Part shown: positions 10,509-21,700 of the stretch, piece by piece | Numbering within the stretch: position 1 is the stretch's first letter | How the letters are laid out: each line of letters begins with the position of its first letter | Source of the DNA: Paraconiothyrium sp. Pb-2020 | Lineage: Eukaryota; Ascomycota; Dothideomycetes; Pleosporales; Didymosphaeriaceae | NCBI GenBank assembly: GCA_022419385.1 | Contig: JAJUBI010000010.1 | Location: forward strand, 1 to 64,000 | Length of the DNA stretch: 64,000 bases | Direction of reading: 5' to 3' | The notes under the pieces: model-generated | Seen by the model: the letters and a program-made list of their open reading frames with translations, nothing else | The model's database searches: none | Told to the model about the DNA's origin: nothing | Position numbers and translations under genes: made by a program

Positions 10509-11231
10509 ATGGCCGGATATGTACCCGAGGGCGCCAAAGCTGCTCCCTCAGTGAGTATAGAGGAAGCGGTTAATCTCAACCTTTCCATGTTAGAACAGAC
10601 AGGCGAACACGATATTACGACCACTCTCTGGAAGATCGCAAAAGCAAAAATTGAGGACGAGTACTTAGCTCTCCGCTCTAAGATGACCAAGACCATACGG
10701 TATGGGGACAGTCTCAACCAGAAGATGTTAAAAATGTCGCTGAAAATCTATGACGAGCTTCATCGACCTGATGGCCCTCTGGCGCTGGACCTCTGCCGTA
10801 TTCACCCATTCAAGTACTTCCCCAGCAAGTCCTTGGTTTCAGAAGAGCCTTGTGTGGACGCCTTGGCTACCCTCCACGGCCCCGACAGTCCGTGCCTGTG
10901 TGCTGGACCTGTTGACGTATGCGACGCCATCGATAGTGGTCTGAAGACGCTTGAAACGGAGCTGGCTGTAGCTCATAAAGAGCAAGCCAAGATTGAAGAC
11001 TTACTTGAGTGTGGTATAAACGACTCGGTTAAGGAGCTTCTCGAATCCCAGCTTCAATTACAAAACAGTAGGGTATTCTGTGCTACGCATCATATTGATC
11101 GGCTGCAAGCATTACGCAAAGAGATTCAACTGCTCTGGAAACGTAAGATACACCAACAAGAGGACTTAGGCGTTCTTGAAGACGAGTTTAGCTATCTGAC
11201 CCGTATGACCCAACCCTTTTACCATAGGTAG
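10509..11231 (+). CDS. Hypothetical coiled-coil protein
   Basis: Single exon, 240 residues from ATG 10509 to TAG 11229-11231. No signal peptide or membrane segment. Residues about 10-75 are helical and charged; a Cys/Pro-containing middle (residues about 110-140, ...PCLCAGPVDVCD...) may fold around disulfides or metal; residues about 145-225 form long Glu/Lys/Leu heptad-like helices, likely a coiled coil. Codon use is balanced and the frame is clean, so I believe it is a real gene. Family not recognised. Confidence 0.6.
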   Translation: MAGYVPEGAKAAPSVSIEEAVNLNLSMLEQTGEHDITTTLWKIAKAKIEDEYLALRSKMTKTIRYGDSLNQKMLKMSLKIYDELHRPDGPLALDLCRIHPFKYFPSKSLVSEEPCVDALATLHGPDSPCLCAGPVDVCDAIDSGLKTLETELAVAHKEQAKIEDLLECGINDSVKELLESQLQLQNSRVFCATHHIDRLQALRKEIQLLWKRKIHQQEDLGVLEDEFSYLTRMTQPFYHR

Positions 11232-11571
11232 GCATACATCGGGGAGGAAAAGTGCTTTATGAGGAAATACTTATAGAGAAGGGTAGTTACGGCTGTGGGT
11301 CGAACCTTGGGGTCGGAGTCGGCGATATTGAGATCGAGTCTTGGCTGACATTTAAAGATTCGAGACGAATAGTCTGATATGTGCGCACGTGGCTCAGCAC
11401 GTACTTTGACAAAAAGGTCGCAACTGGACTCTGTAGTTTTCTCACAGAATCTTATGCACTTGCAGGCAGTACCAATCACGTTAGAATTATAAACACCCAA
11501 ACAATCGCGCTTCCTATCTGTGGTTCGAGTGGTGAGACTAACTACCAACACAACAGCGCAATCGATTAGCC
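11232..11571. other. Intergenic between convergent genes
   Basis: Separates the plus-strand coiled-coil gene from the minus-strand small gene. Nothing else seen. Confidence 0.35.
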
Positions 11572-11924
11572 TCAACGTGACACCCAGCCCATCTCCACCC
11601 TCATCAGCTTGTCCACACTCTTCTCCTCTAGTTCCGCAAATAGGCCCTTAGTGCAGACGGCAACATTACTCTTTCTTAAATTTCCCTCATCCCTCAGCAA
11701 AGCGTTTAGCATCGCGTCAAGGGAATATGGGCTTTTGCTTGTCAACGGCTCTACGAGCGGCTCGTTCCAATCCTTATCCGCGTGCCACGGCCCTGCGCAA
11801 GCCAGTTATTAGCAAAGTTCATAACAACTGGCATACTCTCCAAGACAGACCGGACGCAGCAGTGCATGTCATCTAGAACTGATAAGGCTTCCTCGTACAA
11901 GGTCGACGTCGTAGTAGTGATCAT
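11572..11924 (-). CDS. Small two-exon hypothetical gene
   Basis: Read from the minus strand: exon 1 11924-11837, intron 11836-11793 (44 bp; GTATGC donor, CTAATAAC branch-like, GCGCAG acceptor, phase 1), exon 2 11792-11572, total 102 residues. The spliced frame is protein-like: a Thr-rich start, helix EEALSVLDDMHCCVRSVLE, then a Trp/Pro segment and a Leu/Glu/Lys helix ending MGWVSR. The Met is provisional: the frame continues upstream a few codons to a stop next to an AATAG that could be another acceptor, so it may be the 3' part of a longer gene. No family recognised. Confidence 0.42.
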
Positions 11925-12752
11925 ATGCACCTTCTCCTTCTATTCAGATTTATTAATGAATGGCTTAACCAGCTGTTCTCTTCCGGGTCACAGATAGAGT
12001 TACAGAATCGTCAGATCCGACAGACTATTATTATAACAGATGAGTACCAAGCTAGCTCCCCTTGCCTTTCGGCCATGGAGATGGATTAGTAACCCCAAAA
12101 CATGGAATTCATCGACGCGCCTAGTTCGACCGCGTTGATGTTATTGATACAGCAAGTAGTGCCTTTCGTGCGCCAACACAGGATCTTGTTTGACGGCTCT
12201 GATACTTGCTACTCTTCATTTCCTATGACGTGGGAAGAGTGACAAGCCCTGTCGCTCGCGACTATTGTAGGCGTCAACTGAGTCTGAGGAGGTACTTAGA
12301 AAATGTTTATGTTGCAACAGATTTCGACGCGCGCTCGTGAGATGACGTAGTTAAGCTAGGATTTGGTGTTAGCCATATCCGCTGTAGAACTGGCCTGCAC
12401 GCAGCTGCTCCCTCGCCCACGCCTGTTCTATGTTCCTCAACATCTGCAACAGATCGGTACCTGATAGCGCTGATGGAATTCGAAAGATCCATCTCCTGAA
12501 ACTATGGAGGGATAACAGCTTGCGACAAGTTCGCGTTTAGGGTGCGCGTGGTGCTCTGGGTTCACTTCGGCAGCTGAGTACAAGCGATCGTGATTAGTAC
12601 CCAAACGCATCGACTCGGTTCGAGCATGGGATCGAGCATCAAGGTGACCTGAAATCGGGCTCGCGAGTTCTGATTTTCTCGCCAAAAATAGCGTTCCACC
12701 ACCGTACAGCTTCCTCGGTGGAGGAAGTGGGTCCTCCCCAGCGGTAAGCTTG
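11925..12752. other. Intergenic
   Basis: No convincing gene. Short minus-strand frames around 12437-12787 lack protein-like character. Confidence 0.3.
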
Positions 12753-13277
12753 TCAGCGGTCCTCCGGTGTGTGCTGTGAAGATGCAACGGACCTGCCGAT
12801 AGGCTTCATGCACTTGCGCGAGCGGTTTGAACTTCTCACTGCGACATGCAATGGCTCTTCGTTGTCGCCGCTGAGGCCAAGGCCTGCTTGTTTGCGTTTA
12901 ATTCCGCAGATCTGCGGATACTCCTTATTGTCTTTTTTCAGTGATAGCGTGTTCGAGAATGCCGGCGTGTATCTATACGGACCAGCGGCACCTAGGCTGC
13001 CGCTTGATGGTGTTCGAAGAGGCTGATAGTCACCAGTGCGGTCTCCCTGATCGCTGTTCCCGCCGTAGCTGGAAGGGCCTGCTGGCGGTGGCCCGCCACC
13101 TGCAGGAGGATCGAGCGCGACGTAGGCGTCGCTCCGACTCTTCCACTCGAAATCTCCAGCTTCTTGCAAATTACTGAGATACCGCAGCTGCTTCTTGATA
13201 AGTATCAGCTGTGATAGATGTGCTGGCTCTGGTTCGAGCGAGCGCAGCTGGAGAATTGCGCCTGGATCGCCATGCCA
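12753..13277 (-). pseudogene. Out-of-reach C-terminal part of the HNH gene
   Basis: Directly after the TAG at 13278-13280 the same frame stays open for 174 codons to 12753. It begins WHGDPGAILQLRSLEPEP, continues with a Leu/Gln-rich helix and ends in a Gly/Pro/Ser-rich, then basic tail. It has no start of its own in a sensible place and fits as the normal C-terminus of the HNH protein, so the gene appears to carry one nonsense mutation (CAG to TAG would do). Confidence 0.5.
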
Positions 13278-14038
13278 CTACAACATCCGCGGCGGGCCGA
13301 TCCTGCCCTTCTCCCTGTAATCGACCACCATGTATGCCATGTAATGCCCTTTGGTGTCCTCCTTGCCTGATATCTCGTCGCAGTATGCGGCGTATTGGGT
13401 CGGTAAGACGGGCATGCGAGCCCTTGGCGGTGCTGTCTTCCGCATCTCCTGCTGCCTGCGACGCTCGTGGTCGATGAAGAAGTCGAGGTACGTTGGAACA
13501 ATGACCAGGCCGGGATCTCTTGCATCGAATGCGGCGTGATCGGCGGGGCACAGGCAGATGGCGTTCTCAAAGTCGCCGAGTGTCTCTAGGCTGACCAGCC
13601 CTTGTCTTTGAAGCTTGGACAAGGCGGGCGCCACAGCCTACAGCCTTACCGACGACATGGGCAGCGTGTAGGTAGTAGCGGGCCTCGCACACGCAGCATC
13701 CTCCGGCATGTGTCTGCAGTTGCTCCTTGTACGAGTGCGCGAACGTCGAGTCGCTAACTTTCGACGTCTCAGTGAGTGAGGAGCTGCGGGAGGTGGTTGG
13801 GCGTCGAAATTGCGGCTCTGTGTCGTCAGCGTAGTCGCGCGAGCGGCACGGGCGGGACGGTTGATCTGTCAATGTCAGGGACGAGGGATGGGACATCAGG
13901 CGCGGGGGGCTGCTGTGCGTAAAGGAAAGACAGCAGAGGGTCACCGTTGTCGTCGAGCGATGCAAGCGACATGGCCGCTAAGACCGCGCGTGGTGACGAT
14001 CGTTGCGCACCGACTTGTGGTGTTGATGATGCCAGCAT
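13278..14038 (-). CDS. HNH endonuclease-like protein, ends at a premature TAG
   Basis: Reconstructed on the minus strand: Met at 14038 (...STPQVGAQR...), a probable 79-bp intron (GTGACC...CCTGACATTGACAG) that joins DDN to the next frame, then a Ser/Thr-rich linker and an HNH-type core: SYKEQLQTHAGGCCVCE, LHAAHVVG, a second probable intron (GTAAGG...CCTAG), then DFENAICLCPADHAAFDARD. The C-x-C, AAH and N-x-I-x-L-C-x2-H/DH...FD pattern matches fungal HNH_2-type domains, which use a beta-beta-alpha-metal fold to cut nucleic acid. After GPPRML the frame meets TAG (13280-13278), immediately followed in the same frame by WHGDP, a segment that normally continues these proteins. Intron boundaries are approximate. 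Confidence 0.55.
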
Positions 14039-16019
14039 GAGCTCGGTCTCATGTCTCGCCGATTGGTTACACCGCTCGCCCCCACTATCCGCTTATTTAA
14101 GGTCGACATTATAAGTTCTACATACATCATCAAATCAATCCCTCGCAGGAGCATACCTGTCATCGCTTACCAATTCCTAAACAAACAAGTCGCTGCCATG
14201 TACTCTGTTCATCAGATATGCTCCTGATGGGAAAGAGTTGACCTTCCGTTTACAGTTCGAATTGGAAGAAAATCAATCGTACGGTCTAAATTGCAATTAC
14301 CCGCGCTCGTACTGGAGAGCCGTCAGCTTGGACTGCTTCTCCTCTTTCTTGGTGGTCTTGTTCATCTGATCACGCTTCAACAGCAGCGAGGTGTTCTGGA
14401 ACAACCTGCAACTCCGCTGGGACGAAATGCAGCTCACCCCATCTGCTACAGAGTAGGTCAAGCGGCCCGTCTCTCTCACCCTCGCTAACGTTCCTGCGTC
14501 GTCCCAAGACGTGGGCTCCCTGAACGTAATTTATGTGCGCGCCGTCCTGTGCAAGTGTCGTTTACACCGCTATACCGTCGATGCTAACATGCTAAGCATC
14601 GCTTCTTATATGATGCTATACATTTCCTCGTATAACATCCCCTACAATGGGCGACAAAGATCCTCAGTAAGTCCGCAAATTTCGATCTGTAGCGGCTTGA
14701 GGCCATTTTCAAATTGACGCTATACGGTGAACTCCTTAGCCACATACAAACGCTCGACGGCTTCAAAGTGAATTACGCCGACGAAGATGTTGTGTGCCGC
14801 CAACAACAAGTAAAATACGCCAATCATGAAGCGGCCTAATAGTATAGGGACATCCATCTGACCGCGTGCATCACTACCTCGTGAGCGACAGCTCCGTAGC
14901 GCGCTAAAGGTGTTTTTAGGGGTCGTAGGTTTATCATCTCGGTTTGAAAACAATGTTAAGGGAATGTTAAGGCCATTTTAAATACGAAACGTTCAGAACA
15001 CGACTACAAATCCCCCTTGGCACGCCATGGCTGTCTCCCAGAGCTTATAGTCGCAAACGACGCAGATGCCCAGATGCACACCATCCTCGGGGACGTGGCC
15101 TCTGCCCTGTGCGAGAGTGGCAAACTGCCCAGAAAGGACACGAATAAGCACGGTTGACTGTTGCCAGGGTTCAAATCGGTACAGGACTCGATGTCGCCGT
15201 ATGCGACACGGGAGACAGAGGCTTTTCCTCAAAGCCCGAAGCGAGACTATGCTTAAGCGACGCCGCCTGTGGACGTTGAGACCTTGTCCAAACAGGCCAC
15301 TAAAATCGTCCTTTCGATGTAGATACTGGGAAACAGTCACCACCTCTTAAGATCACCCCTGGTGCTTTCAGCCTTACTGGTTCCTGCGATGCAATGCTTA
15401 GAAGCTCCCTTGTTCACGGCAGTGCTGACTTTTTCACAGGACAACAGTCTCCTCGTGGAAACGTCATGTCATCCTACCACTACACTGAGCTCCTTCAGGC
15501 CCACATCTGCTCTTGAAGAGCATTCAAACCTTCCCAATGTAAATTTCCCTTCATGAATGGTTGACTTTGACTTCGAGCCAGGGTTTCTAACTTGGCAGCC
15601 TCGCAACTGCAAATTACGTATGGAGGTCACCTGTGGCTTAATCGAGACATAACGTGCATCGTCATTCCTTCACGGTTCTTTCACCTGGATGTCTTCATCC
15701 CCACACCTCCGTATATACCCAGTGTCGCTTACCCAGCACGAGGGCCAACGTCGCCTTCGCCGCTATACTTAATTATAGTGTCACCATATACATAAGCCTT
15801 TGCGAACTTATTTCTTCTCACTTATACATTACATCGTCCAACATATCACAAACCATTGAAATGCATCGCATCTCGCCCGACCCACGGTCGAGAATCTTCC
15901 ATCAAAAAATTCCTTTATTACTTAATACATGGGATCGCCTGGTACGGCACGATATAAGATACCTACTTGTATAGTGTTACTAGGCCGAGGTAGAGCCCTC
16001 ACACCTAGGGTATACCCAG
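14039..16019. other. Gene-poor region before the A+T island
   Basis: Only short frames without recognisable features. From 15970 a motif CCGAGGTAGAGC...CCTAGGGTATACC appears; a decayed version (CCGAGGTAGAGCTTTACC) occurs inside the A+T island at about 17338, so repeat-derived sequence probably begins near 15975. Confidence 0.35.
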
Positions 16020-18123
16020 TATGGTATAATACACATAATATTTATTTCTAGTAAAATTATTATATCTATCTTATTATATCTAGCTTCTTAGGTGGTAAGT
16101 GTTATATTCACCCTTACTGTAGAATAAATAAAACCCATTACTTAGCCTTTACCTATCTTACTAACTACAAAGTACTTCTACCTCTACCTTAGTATATTAT
16201 ACGTCCCTCTAGATCTCTATAATACTCTATCCATTATTCCCACTTCTCTTACTTAAGCTAATTTAATAAATAATTACTATAGTAAGTAATAATCTATCTA
16301 ATTAAGTATATCTTTTCTTTAAAGGCGGGTTTACCGTGGTCACTAGTCTATATACCACACGAAAAGGAATCTCGTGATATTTCACTCTAGGTTAATATAG
16401 TAAGTATATACCCTAGATATAAAAACATGGAGTTATATTACCTATATATATAAATATAATTAAGAAGTGTATATTATCTCTTTTAGATTTAAGTAGAAAT
16501 TTTTAATAGCTATTCTATTACGTTATCTCTAGAAAGAAAGTAGCTAAGAAAGTAGTAAGGCTTAAGTTACTTACTATAGAATAAAAAGATAGAACTAGAA
16601 TAATAGGTAGAGAGGTAGAGGGGAGGTAAAGGGGAAGGTTATAGAGGGTATAATATATTAATTTCTTAATTAAGTACTTTAATACCCTACTACTAGACAC
16701 TTATAGTAGAAATAGTTAAATTATAGAACTATAAAGCTATATAGAGTAAATAACTATAGTACTCTAGTAGTCTATATATTAACGCAGCTTAACACTAGTA
16801 TTTCTACTTTTATTACCTTACTAATCTCTATACTACTATTAGTTATAATATAAATTTAGATAGTAACTTACTATAGCCGAGGAGATATAGCATATTAGTA
16901 TATTAATATATAGGGCTATACTTTACTTCTAGAGTACTTTTAGCTTCTATATACTATCTAGTACTTTCTAAGACTATATATCTAACACTACCTACTATAT
17001 TCTTTTTAATAGCCTTACTCTCCCTTTACGTAGTAATTTATACTAAAGAATATATTTAAAATAGTACTTTTATATCTAGTAATATACTAGTATTTCTTTA
17101 GGTTAGTATAACGTTCTTACGATGTAATATAATTATAAACATACTAATATTACTTAATAAAAAGCTATATAACCCTTCTTTTTCTTATATTAGATTTTAG
17201 GTAGAGACTTAATAATTTATAATAAACTATAGAGATATTCTACGCGTAACTTAAGCTACTTATATTCTACTAACTTTAAATTAAGTATTAGCTATCTAAT
17301 ATATTCTTAAGCCTATATAGCTTATATTATATATAACCGAGGTAGAGCTTTACCTATACCTTATTTTAGCTAATAAACTTTTTAATTTCTTAAGATATAT
17401 CTATTACCTTTAATAGTAAGTAATATACTTTTAATATTCTCTTTTATATACTTTAGTTATACTAGTAGATTTATTAAGCTTAACTTAGGTATTTCTTATA
17501 CTACCTCTACTAGTTCTTATACTACTAATTATAGTACTACTAGTTCTTATACTTCTAGTTCTTATACTATACTAGGTTCTACACTATATACCTATACCTA
17601 GTATTATTTCCTCTATATAGTCAGACTTATAGATTATATAACTTTACTCTAATAGTATCTTTTAATATTTAATAGTACTATTATTAATATAACTTTAATA
17701 TATAAGTATATAGAATACTTTAGTATCTATATCTATACTACTTTATATTAAAAGCCTATTCTAGGGCCCTAGAAAATAACTATACCCCCTAATTACTAAC
17801 TCTATAAGAGGATAAATAATTACTAGTAGTAACTATTTATAGATATACCTTTAATATTATTAAAGTATAAAATTCCCTAAGGTTTTCTATATATCTAACT
17901 ATACTAGCCTTAATATATAGTATAATAAGATACTATAAAATACTATTATCTACTCTAGGTCTAGAAGTATAGACTATACTAGCTTTATTTAGTAGTAGTT
18001 ATAATAATAATATAAGACCTACTTAATAGTTATAGTAAATTAGAATATAACTATAGTATTAAAGTAGCTATATAAGAAAATAAATATTTTTAGATAAAGA
18101 ACTATTATATACTACTTTATTAC
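16020..18123. mobile_element. RIP-degraded repeat sequence, left flank of the chromovirus
   Basis: Strongly A+T-rich, dominated by TA dinucleotides with TAG/TAA in every frame. This is the pattern left by repeat-induced point mutation of transposon copies. Low-complexity runs of TACTAGTTCTTATA-like units occur around 17470-17580. No coding domain can be recognised. It hosts the chromovirus inserted at 18124. Confidence 0.7.
18119..18123. repeat. Target-site duplication ATTAC (left)
   Basis: ATTAC directly precedes the 5' LTR and is repeated directly after the 3' LTR at 25394-25398, the 5-bp duplication expected for Ty3/gypsy integration. Confidence 0.7.
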
Positions 18124-18619
18124 TATTATAATTATAATAGATCGGGACCTAGTAGAAGAGAATAATTATATACAGAATATTAGTAAGGCCCTTATTACTA
18201 ACTAAAGGATAGACACTAGTTAGTAGGGCTAATTAACTAATATATTATATAATATAGCTTCTACTAAGAGGGTAGAATCTTAGAAGTAGGCTAGCTTAGT
18301 AGAATTACTTAAAATACTTCTACTAAGAGAATATAGTTCTCTAGAGTATAGTAAAGTAAGGGATTATAAAAATAATAAAGAATAGTATATAGTTAAGATA
18401 GTTCTCTAAGTATTTTTTATTTTTTATAGTTAATTCTTCTATAGTTAAAATTAAAGTATATTTTCTATATAAGATCTATTAGTCTTTTTATATAATTATT
18501 ACCTTACTTTTTATAGTAGGGTTAAAATATTCTTATACTCCTTATTATTTATCTGCTCTTATCTATAGAATACCTATAAAGCTAACCTAGGTTAGGTATA
18601 TAGAAACCCCCTTATAATA
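18124..18619 (+). repeat. 5' LTR of the chromovirus
   Basis: 496 bp, co-linear with 24898-25393. Differences between the two copies are almost all transitions (for example CTAGTAGAAGAG versus CTAGCAGAAGAA), as independent RIP of two copies produces. It ends ...CCCCCTTATAATA. Confidence 0.88.
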
Positions 18620-18799
18620 CTTTAACTACCTTATATTTAAGATATTATAGTAATACTCTTAAGCTTAACTAAGTTAAGGGCCCTAATAGAAAGTATAGCT
18701 TCTAGGCTAGTAACTAATTTAGTAGTACTACTAGCTACTTAAGCAGTAGAAATATAGAAACTCTAAGCTATAGTAGAGGTATTAATAGTATTTTCTACT

Positions 18800-21700
18800 C
18801 TAATAGTTACTCTAGCTAAAATATAGTTTAAAGTACTAGAGCTATATAATAGAGAGAAGATAGACTTTAAGACCTTTCTTACTAATATAAATCTATACTA
18901 TTAATATAATTCTAATATATTTAGTAATAACTATACTAAGATACTAGCTGCTAGATTATATATAAAGGGTAAAGCTACTTAATAGATAAGACCCTTAATA
19001 AATAACTTTCTAGTATATAAAAACTAACTAAATAAGTAAAAAGAAGAAACTACTAAGGTTTTTAGATTTTAAAAAGAATTTAAAAAATAAATTAAAGTTA
19101 TATTTAGTAATATAGATAAAGAATAGTAAGTAAAAAGACTAATTTAGCGCCTTAAATAGAAAAGCTTAGTAAGTAAGTATATAGCTAAATTCTATAAGTT
19201 ATAAGCCTAAATTATATAAATAATACTCTACTATAAGTAGCCTTCTATAACAGCCTTAAGGAAACTGTAAAGAATAAACTAGTATACTATAAAAAAGCTA
19301 AAAGTTTTAAAGACTTAATTAAATTATTAGTTAAAGTAGACTAATACCTATATAAATATTACTTAGAAAAGAAGAAACTAGGGAAGCTAGTTATAAAATA
19401 AAAGGTAAACTTAAAAAAGACTAAATAAAAAAAATAGGTAAAATAAGAATAAAGATATTATTATAGGGAATAAGGCTTAAGAAAAAAAGAAGTAAACTTT
19501 ATAATAGAAAAAATAGAATAAAATTTAATAATAATGCTTTTAAGAAAAAGTATATCTAATTTATAGTATATAAGAATACTTTAAGGCTAACTGCCCTAAA
19601 AAGATAGTCTAAGAAAAAAAGGCCTAAATTATTAGAGTAGTAATAGTAATACTATACTCTAAAATACTAGAGTTAAGTAAGATTTTAGATAACGCTATAA
19701 TACTAGATATAAAAGTAAATTTACTAAAGAAAAAGACTTTTAACTCTAAGAAAGAGTTAAATAAAGAAAACTATTTAAAAGTACTAAGAGAAATAGTAGT
19801 ATACTAGGTAACTAAAAACTAATACTAAGTTTATAGAGACTTCTAATACTAGGCCCTAGAGTACTATAAAAGAATTAGAATTATTAGGCTAGATATATAC
19901 TAAATATATAAATAGGTAGTAACCTAATAAGAAAAAGTAAGAGACCTAATATAGTAACTTAAAATTAAGAATAGGTATATACTAAATAAGTTCTAGTAAT
20001 ACTATATAATAGACTACACCTACTACTAGAATTAGAGAAATATAGTATAGAAAACCTCTAAAGGTAAGAAATATTTCTAGCTAAGTAAAGATAAGTATTA
20101 AGACAGAAGTTATTATATATACTAGTTTAATACTTAGAAATAAAACTATAGACTCTTATTATAAGAGGTATACTATATAGATAGTTATTCTATTTATTAG
20201 AAATAAAAGTATTTAATAGAAAATTAGCTCTAGGGCCTAGAATAATATAATAAAACCCTATAGTATAAGTGTGTAGATACGTGTCTTATAAAAAAGGATA
20301 TACACTATATAGAAACCTAGAAATAGATAGATTATAAAAGGCTAGAGTATTTAGAATATCTTAGTAAAAAGAAATCTATAGTAGTAGACTTTTTAAATTT
20401 AAACTATAAATTTATACTGTACTAGGAGTGCATAATAATAGGCTATAAGTAATATAAGAAAAAGAATAAGAAATTTAAATATATCTAAATACTTACTATA
20501 AAAAGGTACTAGAGAAAAGCTATAGTAGGGTACTCTTATAGTACCTTAGAGGCTAGGTTAAAAAGTAGATATCTATAATAAAAGAAAAAGAAGTTTAAAC
20601 CCTTCTAGATAGTACTAAAATAATCTAGAACTAACTATTCTCTCTATAAATAATACTACTATAAAGGCACCTATAATAAAATATAAGAGTAATTAAAAAA
20701 CTAAAACACTACTAGGTAAGAAGCTAAGCTAGTAAGGGTATTCTAAAGGCTTATAGAGTAAAGGCTAATAGTACTATAAAACTATAAATAATAAAGTAAG
20801 TTATAATTAGAAAATTCTAAATAAAAGCTTTAATAGATTCTAGTGTAATAGAATATCTAATATTACTAGAAGTAGTAGAAAAATACAATCTACTATACTA
20901 GAATAAGAAGGTACCTATATAGCTAAGATAGCTAATAGTATAATATTCTAAGGCTATAGTAGAGGCTAGTTATACCTAGAAATAATACTATTACCTATTA
21001 GAATTAAGAGATTTAAGAGCTAATATAGCTTTACTATTATAAATTTAGAAAGCTTAGAAGCTATTATAGAATATAATTAGCTAATTATATATAACCCTAA
21101 TATAAACTAGGTAAAGTAAATAATATAGAGCTAAAAAGTAATACTAAAAGTTACTAGAGCCTAATAACTATAATAGGTAAAACCTAGAACCCTAGATACT
21201 CTAAATAAGTAGGTTAAATAAAAGACTAAAGAAATTTTAGCTATAAAGATAGCTAAGATTCTAAAAAAAAATCTAAAATAAGCTAAAATTATTTAGGTAT
21301 AATACTTAAACTTATAAGAAGAATTAAAGAAGGTAACTATTCTACTAGAATATAAAAAATATACAGAACTCTTTAAAGAGATTAAGAGAGAAAAACTCTC
21401 TAACTACTAAAAATAAAATTATAAAATTCCTCTAAATAAAGATATAAAGCTATAACTAGAATAGCTAAGGCTAATATTAGTAGACTAGAAATAGAAACTA
21501 AGGGAATACTTAAAAAAGAACCTAGTAAGAGATTATATCTAAAATAGTTAAAGCCCTATAGTATTTTCTATCCTATAGGTACCTAAGAAAAATAGTAAGC
21601 TATAACTTTATATAGATTATAGATAGCTAAATAATACTATAATTAAGAACTAGTATCTACTACTATTAATTATAGAGCTTATAGATAGACTCTATAAAAC

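Noticed and set aside
13278..13328. In-frame 51-bp intron (GTGGTC...TTGTAG) that would remove the TAG in the HNH gene
   Set aside because: The donor is poor, no branch site is seen, and it would delete the GPPR segment that normally precedes WHGDP.
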